64,000 nt of DNA, taken from Bradyrhizobium elkanii WSM2783. Its GTDB lineage: Bacteria; Pseudomonadota; Alphaproteobacteria; Rhizobiales; Xanthobacteraceae. The stretch lies in the NCBI RefSeq assembly GCF_000472865.1, contig NZ_AXAP01000014.1, positions 62,097 to 126,096 on the forward strand, written 5' to 3'. The notes beneath the pieces are model-generated. The model did no database searches and was not told the origin of the DNA. It saw only the letters and a program-made list of their open reading frames with translations. The translations under genes and the position numbers were made by a program. Positions 49,511 through 56,619 of the stretch are shown in pieces; the first letter of the stretch is position 1, and every line of letters starts with the position of its first letter.

Positions 49511-49954
49511 CTACCACTCTTCCGGGCAGGGATCGACGATCTTCCAGAGCTCAACGCCGTTCTTGATCTTCTTCATTTCGGTGGTCAGCCCACCGTTGCG
49601 GCGGATCCAGTCCTTCACCGTCTGCGGGTAATAGGACATCAGGTCGGAGGTGCCGTCGAGGCTCGTGACCTTGATGCCGAAGGTGAAGGCCTTGTCGTAA
49701 TAGGCCTGGTGGAAACCGACGCTCGCCCTGGGCGTGACGCAGATCTTGTTCATCGGCACGATGCCGAACACCAGCGTGCAGGCGGAATTGCAGATGCCGT
49801 CGATGATGACGCGATCGCCGCGATCGCGGATGCGCTTGTACTTGGCCTTGTACTCATCGACGTAGCCGCCATGGTCGCGCGTGATGTGCAGGACGGCACG
49901 CGCCGGCGCCATCGCGAGAGCAAGGAACAACAGGGCGAGAAGCGTGATGCGCAT
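49511..49954 (-). CDS. Exported ClpP/crotonase-fold-like protein (COG3904-like)
   Basis: A 147-residue protein with a signal peptide (RITLLALLFLALAMAPARA). A segment typical of periplasmic ClpP-like proteins follows: VIIDGICNSACTLVFGIVPMNKICVTPRASVGFHQAYY. The Ser in CNSACT and the His in GFHQA resemble the catalytic Ser/His placement of the ClpP fold. The protein is shorter than typical members. Mature ends have Cys pairs. The start choice (ATG 49954 versus an upstream TTG at 49990) is uncertain. Protease activity is not established. Confidence 0.75.
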   Translation of the reverse strand: MRITLLALLFLALAMAPARAVLHITRDHGGYVDEYKAKYKRIRDRGDRVIIDGICNSACTLVFGIVPMNKICVTPRASVGFHQAYYDKAFTFGIKVTSLDGTSDLMSYYPQTVKDWIRRNGGLTTEMKKIKNGVELWKIVDPCPEEW

Positions 49955-50177
49955 GAACAATGTGACAGTCGCCTTGGTCGCCTCAAACAAAGCCGGCTGC
50001 GGGCCCCGGACCAGACCCCAAAACTCTGGCCGGACTGTGTTGGGAAACCGTTAAGCATCCAGAATGGGCCAAAAATTGACGTGATGTGGCCGATTTCCCG
50101 CAGTTTTTCCCTCCAAACCGCGCTAAATGAAAGGCCGGATCGGCCAGAATCGCCCCGGCTGGCCCTGGAGACGCACA

Positions 50178-50447
50178 ATGCCCAGACTGAAGTTTTTCGC
50201 CGCCGCAGCGGTTCTCGCCGCCATGGCTGCCGCCCCAAGCGTGGCCGACGCCCGCCATTACCGCCATCATCACCATCACCGGCACTACGCCCGGCATCTG
50301 CCTTATCAGATCAGCTACCTCCACAATTACGGCCCGGGGCCGACGCCCGGTACGTTCGCCTATTACGACGGCCCGGCGACGGTAAAATGCCGCCAGAGCG
50401 CCTCCGCCTATATCGGCCAGGACGGCCGCCGGCATCCCTGTTTCTAA
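50178..50447 (+). CDS. Small exported His-rich protein
   Basis: An 89-residue protein with a signal peptide (RLKFFAAAAVLAAMAAAPSVADA). A run of histidines and tyrosines follows (ARHYRHHHHHRHYARH), then a Gly/Tyr-rich tail with two cysteines (VKCRQSASAYIGQDGRRHPCF). It could bind metal ions outside the cytoplasm. No family recognised. The start at 50178 is chosen for the signal peptide; 17 residues upstream look spurious. Confidence 0.65.
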   Translation: MPRLKFFAAAAVLAAMAAAPSVADARHYRHHHHHRHYARHLPYQISYLHNYGPGPTPGTFAYYDGPATVKCRQSASAYIGQDGRRHPCF

Positions 50448-50543
50448 AAGCGTCACCGGGCGGGACGGCGTGCGCAGAGTACCCTTCCCGCTCTCCCCCG
50501 CTGGCCGTTCCGGCCCAACTCTGATAATCGACGCAAACGGCAC

Positions 50544-50620
50544 GCGCTCGTAGCTCAGCTGGATAGAGCATCGGATTTCGATTCCGAGGGTCGGGAGTTC
50601 GAATCTCTCCGAGCGCGCCA
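50544..50620 (+). tRNA. tRNA-Arg (anticodon UCG)
   Basis: Acceptor arms GCGCTCG and CGAGCGC pair perfectly. The D-arm GCTC...GAGC is intact. The anticodon stem TCGGA/TCCGA holds loop TTTCGAT with anticodon TCG, reading CGA. The T-arm GGGAG/CTCTC holds TTCGAAT, and CCA is encoded. A decayed copy lies at 59697-59773. Confidence 0.95.
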
Positions 50621-50701
50621 ATTCCACTGTCCAGCCCGGACGCATGATCGCGCCGTCCATCGGCGCAACCAAGCCAAGATGACGGAAGTCGCGCGCAAGG
50701 C

Positions 50702-50926
50702 ATGGCACGCGTTCGTCAAGCTGCGATTTTGGTCTTCGCTCTGACGACGGTCACCCCGCCCGCGCAGGCCTGCAATGGCGGGGGAAATTGCACGGAGGCC
50801 CACGAGAACGCTCCCGGTCAGAACAAACACGTCGGCGGAGCGCCCGGGCCGATCGCTGGCGCAGGCCTTCCGATCCTTGCGGTTGGCTACGGCGTCTATT
50901 GGCTGATCAGGCGCCGCCGTAGGTAG
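50702..50926 (+). CDS. Small exported protein with C-terminal sorting-like signal (paralogue 1 of 3)
   Basis: A 74-residue protein with an N-terminal signal ending in PPAQA, then CNGGGNCTEAHENAPG, then GGAPGPIAGAGLPILAVGYGVYWLIRRRRR. The C-terminus (Pro/Gly motif, single hydrophobic helix, arginine cluster) has the layout of PEP-CTERM-type sorting tags. Paralogues lie at 54278-54511 and 56197-56409. Function unknown. It follows the tRNA-Arg by 81 bases. Confidence 0.7.
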   Translation: MARVRQAAILVFALTTVTPPAQACNGGGNCTEAHENAPGQNKHVGGAPGPIAGAGLPILAVGYGVYWLIRRRRR

Positions 50927-50952
50927 GCCAACGGGCATCTGGCGACGATTGA

Positions 50953-51057
50953 AGCGGTCGCTTCTTCAAGCGCGCGATCGTGCGCGGCCGGCGGTGCATG
51001 CACGAGAGCGGCACCTCCGTGAAGATCACGCCGGCTGGGGCTGAACTGTTCGCCTAA
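50953..51057 (+). pseudogene. C-terminal remnant of a 'MHESGT' family gene (copy 1)
   Basis: After a TGA the frame encodes about 34 residues ending MHESGTSVKITPAGAELFA. A second remnant at 55810-55984 ends MHESGTCVKITPEAAEMLI. The shared tail indicates a paralogous family, of which only the C-terminus survives here. I recall full-length Bradyrhizobium proteins ending this way, of unknown function. A strong terminator follows at 51159. Confidence 0.45.
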
Positions 51058-51158
51058 GCGTTAAGACCGGCTATGAGACCGCAACTGCCGTGGCGGACTG
51101 ATGAAGATGCCTTTCGCGGCGTTTCTACTTCAGCGGCCTTAATTGTGACGACTCCTTT

Positions 51159-51191
51159 AGCCCCCGCACTGCGCTGCCGGGGGCTTTTTTT
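51159..51191 (+). terminator. Rho-independent terminator
   Basis: Arms AGCCCCCG and CGGGGGCT with a short loop, followed directly by seven T residues: a textbook intrinsic terminator on the plus strand. The only coding upstream is the small exported protein at 50702 and the remnant at 50953, so it probably ends that transcript. Confidence 0.85.
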
Positions 51192-51404
51192 GGCTGCGCC
51201 CCCGCTGTTCGGTGCAAAAGTGCACAGACTTCCCTACCCAAGGGGGCTTGGATTGGCCACGTAACCTCCCGGTGGATCCGTGTCGACTCCTCGGCCCGAC
51301 GGTTCGCCGAGAGGAAGCGCAGCCCCGGCGTGCTCCCCTACGCCGGTCGCGTCGGGGCAGCGTTCCCGCCCACCATTTGCAATCCAACAGCTCCTGAACG
51401 ATCG

Positions 51405-51500
51405 ATGACGCCACGCGAAAAGCGCGATATGCCTTACATCGTCGGGCTCGCCTGTTGGGCGACGGCCCTGATGGTCGCACTCGCTGCGTTCTGGCGATAG
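51405..51500 (+). CDS. Possible 31-residue single-helix membrane protein
   Basis: A short frame with charged N-terminus (MTPREKRDMP) and a hydrophobic helix (IVGLACWATALMVALAAF) ending WR. It resembles other tiny bacterial membrane proteins, including the one at 53730 in layout. No clear ribosome site is visible, so the call is tentative. Confidence 0.35.
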   Translation: MTPREKRDMPYIVGLACWATALMVALAAFWR

Positions 51501-51724
51501 ATCGTGCTGGAACGGTGCTAGGCGTTGTGTGTTCGAGGGGGGATGAACGACGATCGCAGCCCGCTGCTGACCCTGATCTCCTCCATCATACGCAAAAAAA
51601 CGATGCGGCCTGAGGGAAGTCACCCGGATGGCGACCACAAGGACATCATTTCAATATCGCTGGGATCCATGCGGGCGCATTGAGCGCGTCCGGCTGCTGC
51701 GAAGGAGCTGTCCGGACGAGTCTG

Positions 51725-52384
51725 TCAGCCGGTCAGTCGTTTGATAAGCCGCTCGTTGAGTTGGCCGTCCGCGAACAGCACGCCCCAATAGCTGACCCTC
51801 GACAGCTCGACGGCCAGCAGCTCGGCCTCGATCGGCACCCCAAAGTATTCGGCTTTGGTGACGTTTTGCCATGTCGTCTCGATCACGCGGCCATGACGAT
51901 CGATGCACCACGCGTGATGAATAGGGCTGCCGCCGCTCTCGTGGTCTACCGCGTAACCCTCGACGTAGGTCAGGTTGTCGTCGATGAGCGCGAGGCCGGC
52001 CGCATTTCGGAAGCACCAGCCGAGCGCACCGCGCGCCGCACTGTACTTCTTCGGCAGCGCACGCCCTCTATAGGCGGTGCCGTGTTCGAGCAGGAAGCGC
52101 TCGAACCGGCCGCCGTTCGCGGCGCCGGTTTGGAGGAAGTGCTCCAGCGGCACTATTATTGGGCGTCGATCGTTGTAGGCGGGGCCATGTTCTAGCAGAA
52201 AGCGCTCCAACTGGCCGCCCTTCGCAACGCAGCTGCGAAAGAAGTGCTTCAATGGCACTATTATTAGGCGTCGATCGTTGTAGGCGGGGCCATGTTCTAG
52301 CAGAAAGCGCTCCAACGGGCCGCCCTTCGCAATGAAGGTGCGAAAGAAGTGCTTCAACGGCACTATCGGGCGTCGATTGAGCAT
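51725..52384 (-). CDS. Unknown protein with three 35-residue N-terminal tandem repeats
   Basis: About 219 residues. Residues 7-111 are three units of the pattern (I)VPLxHFFRxxxAKGGxLERFLLEHGPAYNDRR; the first two are nearly identical, the third diverged and running into the C-terminal domain. That domain (GALGWCFRNAAGLALIDDNLTYVEGYAVD, PIHHAWCIDRHGRVIETTWQNV, YFGVPI) resembles a small uncharacterised family seen in phage-linked and rhizobial genes. The HAW and TTW segments suggest a conserved pocket, but no function is known. The ATG at 52384 is used; a TTG at 52393 is in frame. A short Cys-containing gene ends 5 bases upstream. Confidence 0.7.
   Translation of the reverse strand: MLNRRPIVPLKHFFRTFIAKGGPLERFLLEHGPAYNDRRLIIVPLKHFFRSCVAKGGQLERFLLEHGPAYNDRRPIIVPLEHFLQTGAANGGRFERFLLEHGTAYRGRALPKKYSAARGALGWCFRNAAGLALIDDNLTYVEGYAVDHESGGSPIHHAWCIDRHGRVIETTWQNVTKAEYFGVPIEAELLAVELSRVSYWGVLFADGQLNERLIKRLTG
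52052..52366 (-). repeat. Three in-frame 105-base tandem repeats
   Basis: Three 105-base units, lying entirely within the gene at 51725-52384. Units 1 and 2 are almost identical at DNA level; unit 3 is diverged. The high DNA identity of the first two indicates recent duplication. The period is a multiple of three, so the frame is kept. Confidence 0.85.
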
Positions 52385-52389
52385 CGCTA

Positions 52390-52575
52390 TCAACGCACAT
52401 GAGGGACTCTGGTTGCGGCGGTCGGTGCCACCTCATGAAGGGCCAGTACCGCAACCCTATCCGGATCGTAAGCTTCAATATCGGTGAGGGTTGATCCCGC
52501 GAGGCATTCGCAATCTCTCTCCCTGATGCCTATCTCCGGTGCATGCTTAACCGAAGTACATTCCCTGCATCCCAA
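52390..52575 (-). CDS. Small Cys-containing hypothetical protein
   Basis: A possible 61-residue protein from a TTG at 52575, with cysteines in CREC near the N-terminus and in CEC near residue 23, then a helical region (YDPDRVAVLALHEVAPT). Two CxxC/CxC pairs could bind zinc. It ends 5 bases before the repeat protein start, as in an operon. The non-ATG start and missing ribosome site keep confidence low. Confidence 0.35.
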   Translation of the reverse strand: MGCRECTSVKHAPEIGIRERDCECLAGSTLTDIEAYDPDRVAVLALHEVAPTAATRVPHVR

Positions 52576-52617
52576 CGCGTGGGACGAGGATGCCTGACCG
52601 GCCGGAATGGATCCAAT

Positions 52618-52920
52618 GACGAGCGACCACTCGCCGCGTTCGCCGGGATCTGAACCGAGTTCAAGGGCGGCCGCGGCACCAAGTCAAAACCAGTCCCCGG
52701 CCCTCATCTCGTGTATGGCTTCCTCACCACCAAGCCGAACGTGGCCGTCGCGCCGATCCATCCCAAAGCGATGCCAGTCATCCTGATGACGGACGAGGAG
52801 CGCGACGTCTGGCGGCGCGCACCCTGGGACGAAGCGAAGGCACTTCAGCGGCCGCTACCCGATGACGTCCTGAAGATCGTCATGCGCGGCCCCGACAAGG
52901 AAAATAAGCTCGCCGCATGA
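52618..52920 (+). pseudogene. SRAP (YedK/HMCES-type) peptidase remnant with internal stop
   Basis: The frame reads DERPLAAFAGI, then a TGA where SRAP proteins carry Trp. It continues [43 protein letters not shown] and a helical end ([20 protein letters not shown]). These match the C-terminal half of SOS response-associated peptidases, including the conserved IHPKAMP histidine. The N-terminal catalytic Cys2 half is missing. SRAP proteins crosslink to abasic sites in single-stranded DNA; this copy cannot. Only the stretch from 52711 could still be translated. Confidence 0.8.
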
Positions 52921-52954
52921 AATACACCGAGCGGGCAAGCCAAGCGCCGATGAT

Positions 52955-53182
52955 TCATTTCCCGGCGATGGCTTTGGACAGAACATCGCACTGCTCGTCG
53001 AAGTCCAAATGCGGGTTTTGCCTTTTCACGACCTGTTCCAGTTCAAGCGCCGCGATAGCAAGCTCATCACCTAAACGCTTAAACAGCTCGCGTTGACGTG
53101 GATCCGTCGCCGACGTGCCGAGGTCGGCAAAGTGCTTCGCATCAGCTCGAAGTTGGTGCCACTTCCCGGTGAGGTCCTTCAT
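52955..53182 (-). CDS. Small conserved helical protein (MKDL family, paralogue A)
   Basis: A 75-residue protein beginning MKDLTGKWHQLRADAKHFADL, then TDPRQRELFKRLGDELAIAALELEQVVKRQ, probably two long helices. A paralogue with the same start and core is at 55521-55784. The ATG overlaps the stop of the gene at 53179-53376 (ATGA), so both are co-translated. CGAGGAC lies upstream, as in the paralogue. Function unknown; amphipathic helices suggest protein binding. Confidence 0.7.
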   Translation of the reverse strand: MKDLTGKWHQLRADAKHFADLGTSATDPRQRELFKRLGDELAIAALELEQVVKRQNPHLDFDEQCDVLSKAIAGK

Positions 53183-53376
53183 GGCGCATGTCCTCGGTTT
53201 GGCGTCGTTCTTGGCGGTCGAGTGCGACGCGCACTGCAGAGCTTTCGCCTAGCGGCCGCATCCGACACCTTCTTTCGAAGGGCAAGCAGCTGAGCCCTTT
53301 CCTGTTCCAGCCTATCCATAACGATAATCACGATTTGAAAGTCCTCTTTAGAACCACCTTCGATTGGAAAATCCAT
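53179..53376 (-). CDS. Small hypothetical protein coupled to MKDL gene
   Basis: A 65-residue protein, MDFPIEGGSKEDFQIVIIVMDRLEQERAQLLALRKKVSD followed by an Arg-rich tail. A coiled coil is likely at residues 18-42. GGAGG lies 5 bases before the ATG, the best ribosome site in this part of the window. The stop overlaps the next start as ATGA. No family recognised. Confidence 0.6.
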   Translation of the reverse strand: MDFPIEGGSKEDFQIVIIVMDRLEQERAQLLALRKKVSDAAARRKLCSARRTRPPRTTPNRGHAP

Positions 53377-53729
53377 TTACGCCTCCACTCGGGAAAAAGT
53401 AGCATCGCCTCACCCGAGCGGCGGTCCACTTACCTGTGTTAAGCCGAAGCGAGATTTATTCTGCTCTTGAACATAGACAGCCTATCTGAGCGAATCCGAC
53501 GAGTCGGATTCCCGACAGATCAGAATGAACCTACCTGCGCTGATCTCCGCTTGAATGCTCGCAAATCGAGCCGGCGAGATTGACTAGATCGTCTTACCAG
53601 CGAAAAACTCCGGCGCTCGTGCGTGCGTTCCTCAGCCAGACCACCGGGAAAACGCGGCAACTTGCGGGGGAACGATGCCGCTCACCACGGCTTTAAAGTT
53701 AGATAATGTGCCCCCGGAGGTATTTGTCG
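53377..53729. other. Intergenic region with a perfect palindrome
   Basis: About 350 bases between the divergent small genes at 53376 (minus) and 53730 (plus). It contains an inverted repeat at 53492-53511 with arms GAATCCGAC and GTCGGATTC separated by two bases, plausible as an operator for either gene. No gene is visible. Confidence 0.5.
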
Positions 53730-53831
53730 ATGACGAAAGGAAATGACGCCATGGATGCCGTTGAGCGTGGTTTCCTCGCTTGCGCGCTGGTCGGATTTTT
53801 AGTCTTGGCGACAGCCATTTGGCTGATGTAG
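53730..53831 (+). CDS. 33-residue single-helix membrane protein
   Basis: A short frame MTKGNDAMDAVERGFL then a hydrophobic helix (ACALVGFLVLATAIWLM) to a TAG. GGAGG sits 8 bases before the ATG, which makes translation likely despite the small size. Such tiny proteins often regulate a larger membrane complex, but no partner is adjacent. The end overlaps the 3' end of the minus-strand gene at 53799. Confidence 0.6.
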   Translation: MTKGNDAMDAVERGFLACALVGFLVLATAIWLM

Positions 53832-54047
53832 GCTCTGGCGCCCAAAGAGCCGTTGCGGCCCGAAGTCAAGCGCCGTCGGCTCCATCAGCGATGCGATCGG
53901 TCTGCCGCTATGCGAAAGCGTGGCAAGTTCAGCGTCGGCAACAAGCTTTCGAAGCGAACGCAAGTCCGACATCATCAGCGCGAGCACCTTGTCATCTGAC
54001 AGCAGTTGCTCGCGAACTGTTTTGGCAGTGCGTTTTGAATCGGCCAT
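53799..54047 (-). CDS. Small hypothetical protein
   Basis: An 82-residue protein MADSKRTAKTVREQLLSDDKVL ... MMSDLRSLRKLVADAELATLSHSG, mostly helical, with a disordered end. AAGGAGGG lies about 8 bases upstream of the ATG at 54047. No family recognised. It overlaps the tail of the plus-strand small gene at 53730. Confidence 0.55.
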   Translation of the reverse strand: MADSKRTAKTVREQLLSDDKVLALMMSDLRSLRKLVADAELATLSHSGRPIASLMEPTALDFGPQRLFGRQSLHQPNGCRQD

Positions 54048-54109
54048 GTCCACCGCCCTCCTTTCGAAGAGAATCAAGGCCCGCGGTGCGCCTCCATGCG
54101 CGAAGAAAC

Positions 54110-54138
54110 GGCCCCAGCATGGGGGCAAAGCTGGGACC
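54110..54138. repeat. Hairpin of duplicated segment (copy 1)
   Basis: Arms GGCCCCAGC and GCTGGGACC around GGGGGC. The same structure with perfect arms is at 56021-56049. Both are followed by TTCCTCTC and a sorting-tag gene about 140 bases further on (54278 and 56197), showing a duplicated block. Confidence 0.6.
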
Positions 54139-54277
54139 GTTCCTCTCGGGACGTGAGACGGCTGTCACACCAGCATGCGATATCGAACTCGCTGACGAGC
54201 TACACCAATATGGCATGCGTCGCGTGAACGCCGCGGCACGCACGTTCGGCCGACATTATAGCGCCTTCTTCAGAGCC

Positions 54278-54511
54278 TCAGTCGTGCTTGCGGCGGCGCT
54301 TAGCCAGCCAATAGACGCCATAGCCGATGGCCAGGACCGGAAGCCCAGCGCCAGCAACGGGCCCGGGGGCTCCGCTAACACGGTGACCCGGCGGGTCTCG
54401 ACCAGGGGCGTTCTCGCAATTCCCCCCGCCGTTGCAGGCATTCGCGGGGAGGGCAACAATTGTCAGAGCAAGAGCAAAAACGGCGGCGGAAATGCCAGAT
54501 ACAATCTTCAT
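54278..54511 (-). CDS. Small exported protein with C-terminal sorting-like signal (paralogue 2 of 3)
   Basis: A 77-residue protein with signal peptide (GISAAVFALALTIVALPANA), CNGGGNCENAPGRDPPGHR, then GAPGPVAGAGLPVLAIGYGVYWLAKRRRKHD. AGGAG lies 9 bases before the ATG. It shares the last 30 residues with the paralogues at 50702 and 56197. The C-terminus has a Pro/Gly motif, a helix and a basic cluster, like PEP-CTERM tags. Role unknown. Confidence 0.75.
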   Translation of the reverse strand: MKIVSGISAAVFALALTIVALPANACNGGGNCENAPGRDPPGHRVSGAPGPVAGAGLPVLAIGYGVYWLAKRRRKHD

Positions 54512-54676
54512 CAGATCTTTCTCCTGCGCGCCAACTTTGTTCATATATAATTAAACACCCCATTTAAACATTAACTATTTTAATTTTTTAAGATATCTCA
54601 CGGCGTGCGCCCCTTCGGCTCGTGAGGTCAGGGCGCGTTTTACGGACCAGGCACACTGAGCCGATAGCGTCAGCAC

Positions 54677-54930
54677 CTAGCGGCCCAGCCGCTTCTCCGC
54701 CCGCTTCCGGCTGTTGCCGACCTTCTTGACCGTCTTCCGCACCATCGTGGCGGATCGGCCGGTCTCCTTCGCCTCGTACGCGGTGACCAGCGTCCGCATG
54801 CATCGGTTCGGAAGTAGACCTTGCCATACTCCAATATTCGGTCGTTCGACCTGTAGGGCACAGACGACACCTCGACTTCGCAGACTATTTTCGTGATGCT
54901 CAATTCATCGAGCGCCGCGCCGATGGTCAA
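54677..54930 (-). pseudogene. Possible frameshifted small gene
   Basis: The first part reads TIGAALDELSITKIVCEVEVS ... RILEYGKVYFRTDA. Beyond a shift near 54797 the neighbouring frame gives MRTLVTAYEAKETGRS and a Lys/Arg-rich end (VRKTVKKVGNSRKRAEKRLGR). Together they could be one basic protein broken by a single-base change. No family is recognised and no ribosome site is clear, so this is tentative. Confidence 0.3.
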
Positions 54931-55520
54931 GTTGAGATGCTTCGAGACATCGGGACTCCGGAGTCGCTCATCCGAGCTATGCCCGCCCTGCAGTCAATAG
55001 CCGGCTGGGCAAGGAGATTGTTCCGCGTCGCCTCGCGTCCGGGCTGAAAGTTCACAGCTACCGCAAGATCGCAGTCCATCGCAGGTTATCCGGCCAGAGC
55101 GCCCCACGGGCTGCAACACACGAAATCGCACGGTCTCGGATCACTGCCGGTTGTGGCGCGCGGCAGGCAACGGCGTCATAAAGGAACTGCGAAGCAATAG
55201 TGCCTATCTTCATCGGCCGCGGCACGCCACTTCCGCACGACGTAATGCACTGGTTTATTTGTGTTTTTTCGTTTTTGCCCGTTTTGGCACCCCCGTGCAA
55301 TCGACTGCGAGAAACGCGCAACTCGGCTCCCCCCGCAAAGTGCTGGCCAGGGTTCAGCTTGGATGCATTCGAATGCGCCGCAGGGTCGGCGGGCGCACAC
55401 CCCTCTGCAGCTCCCCCGAGCAAAAATAGTAGCGAACTGTGCTCAACCGAACAGAGACTTAGCGTCGATTGGCTAGAGTCCCACGTCCGCGTAGCGTACA
55501 GGCCAGCGAGGACGTGAGCC
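54931..55520. other. Gene-poor stretch with a 41-base repeat
   Basis: About 590 bases without a supported gene. Its main feature is a 41-base segment at 55189-55229 that recurs at 58496-58536. The rest shows only scattered open frames. Confidence 0.45.
55189..55229 (+). repeat. 41-base repeat, copy 1 (copy 2 at 58496-58536)
   Basis: Matches 58496-58536 at 36 of 41 bases. Read from the GTG, both copies encode PIFIGR and the differences fall mainly at third codon positions, suggesting the segment was once, or still is, coding. Confidence 0.6.
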
Positions 55521-55784
55521 ATGAAGGACCTCAGCGGAAGATTGCACCAGCTTCGGGTGGACGCCAACAATTGTGCCGTCATGGCCATGTCGGCGACGGA
55601 TCCGAACAAACGCGAGTTGCTTAAGCGTTTGGCGGACGAGCTCGCCATCGAGGCACTTGAGCTGGAGCAGGTCGTGAAAAGCCAAACCGGGCATGTGGGC
55701 TCCAACGAGCAGTACGATGCCTTCTCCAAGCCAGCGTTAGATCCCGCTATGCCGGTCCGGAGAAAGCCGCTCGCCGGCTCGTGA
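55521..55784 (+). CDS. Small conserved helical protein (MKDL family, paralogue B)
   Basis: An 87-residue protein beginning MKDLSGRLHQLRVDANNCAVM, then SATDPNKRELLKRLADELAIEALELEQVVKSQ, paralogous to 52955-53182. CGAGGAC lies upstream of the ATG, as in the paralogue. The C-terminus is extended relative to A. It precedes a remnant gene. Function unknown. Confidence 0.7.
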   Translation: MKDLSGRLHQLRVDANNCAVMAMSATDPNKRELLKRLADELAIEALELEQVVKSQTGHVGSNEQYDAFSKPALDPAMPVRRKPLAGS

Positions 55785-55809
55785 AGCGCGTGCGTGTAGT
55801 CGAGCGAAA

Positions 55810-55984
55810 CAGACCGACCGCATTCACATCGAGAAAATCAACTACTCGTTTCTTTTTCAGGACAAGGCCAAGCCGCCCGGATACGGCGCCGGGTTTAAGC
55901 TCGCGATCGAGCGCAGGCTTGTGGATGCACGAGAGCGGCACCTGCGTGAAGATCACGCCTGAAGCTGCCGAGATGCTTATTTGA
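55810..55984 (+). pseudogene. Frameshifted 'MHESGT' family gene (copy 2)
   Basis: The frame reads RIHIEKINYSFLFQDKAKPPGY and FKLAIER. One extra base in the AGGCTTGTGG stretch then moves the expected LWMHESGTCVKITPEAAEMLI into another frame. The tail matches the remnant at 50953-51057. So a roughly 60-residue C-terminal part is preserved but broken. Confidence 0.5.
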
Positions 55985-56020
55985 AATCGCTGATCTGGCA
56001 GGAAGCTCTGCGGAAAGAAA

Positions 56021-56049
56021 GGTCCCAGCATCGGGGCCAAGCTGGGACC
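56021..56049. repeat. Hairpin of duplicated segment (copy 2)
   Basis: Perfect arms GGTCCCAGC and GCTGGGACC around an 11-base spacer. Matches the copy at 54110-54138. Followed on the same side by TTCCTCTCCGG and the paralogous sorting-tag gene. Confidence 0.6.
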
Positions 56050-56196
56050 GTTCCTCTCCGGACGTGACAGGCGGCTGTTGCACGACTGTCCACTATCGAG
56101 GTCCCTAAAGGGTTCGATACCGGGACAGCATCCTCTCCACGTCGCGTGCATGCCGCATGTACGCCTCGCCGATATATGCCGCGTTCTTTCAGAACC

Positions 56197-56409
56197 TCAG
56201 TCGTGCTTGCGGCGGCGCTTAATCAGCCAATAGACGCCATAGCCGATGGCGAGCACCGGAAGACCAGCGCCAGCAATCGGCCCGGGGGCTCCGTTGATGT
56301 GGTGGGGGTGGTCTCCTCTATGGCGACCGCCTGAGGCATTTGCAGGCGGGACAATCATCGTCAGAGCGAGGACAAAAAACGCGGCGGAAATGCCAGATAA
56401 AATCTTCAC
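56197..56409 (-). CDS. Small exported protein with C-terminal sorting-like signal (paralogue 3 of 3)
   Basis: A 70-residue protein from a GTG at 56409 with AGGAG 8 bases upstream. It has a signal peptide (GISAAFFVLALTMIVPPANA), a His-rich middle (GGRHRGDHPHHI), then NGAPGPIAGAGLPVLAIGYGVYWLIKRRRKHD. The Cys-containing middle of the paralogues is replaced by histidines here, while the C-terminal tag is almost identical to that at 54278. Confidence 0.75.
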   Translation of the reverse strand: MKILSGISAAFFVLALTMIVPPANASGGRHRGDHPHHINGAPGPIAGAGLPVLAIGYGVYWLIKRRRKHD

Positions 56410-56619
56410 TCGATTTCTCCTGCATTTTGACCAGGCCCAAATAATGGTAATAAATTCCTTATTTAAAATTTAAATAGTTTAATTATTAAGAATTTTTTCT
56501 CGCGCCCCGCCCAGCCGACGGTTCACCCCCGGCTTGGGGAAAACGGTCGTTACGTCAATAGCGCTGCATTTTTCCCGATCGGCGAAGCGATATCCTCTCA
56601 TGTGGGCTTTCGGTGCATC

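Noticed and set aside
52068-52478. 136-codon minus-strand frame over the 105-base repeats
   Set aside because: It also repeats because the DNA repeats, but it is Arg/Ser/Pro-rich with no conserved domain; the other frame carries the conserved C-terminal region.
53780-54550. 256-codon plus-strand frame
   Set aside because: Covers two minus-strand genes with good ribosome sites and a signal peptide; own composition is not protein-like.
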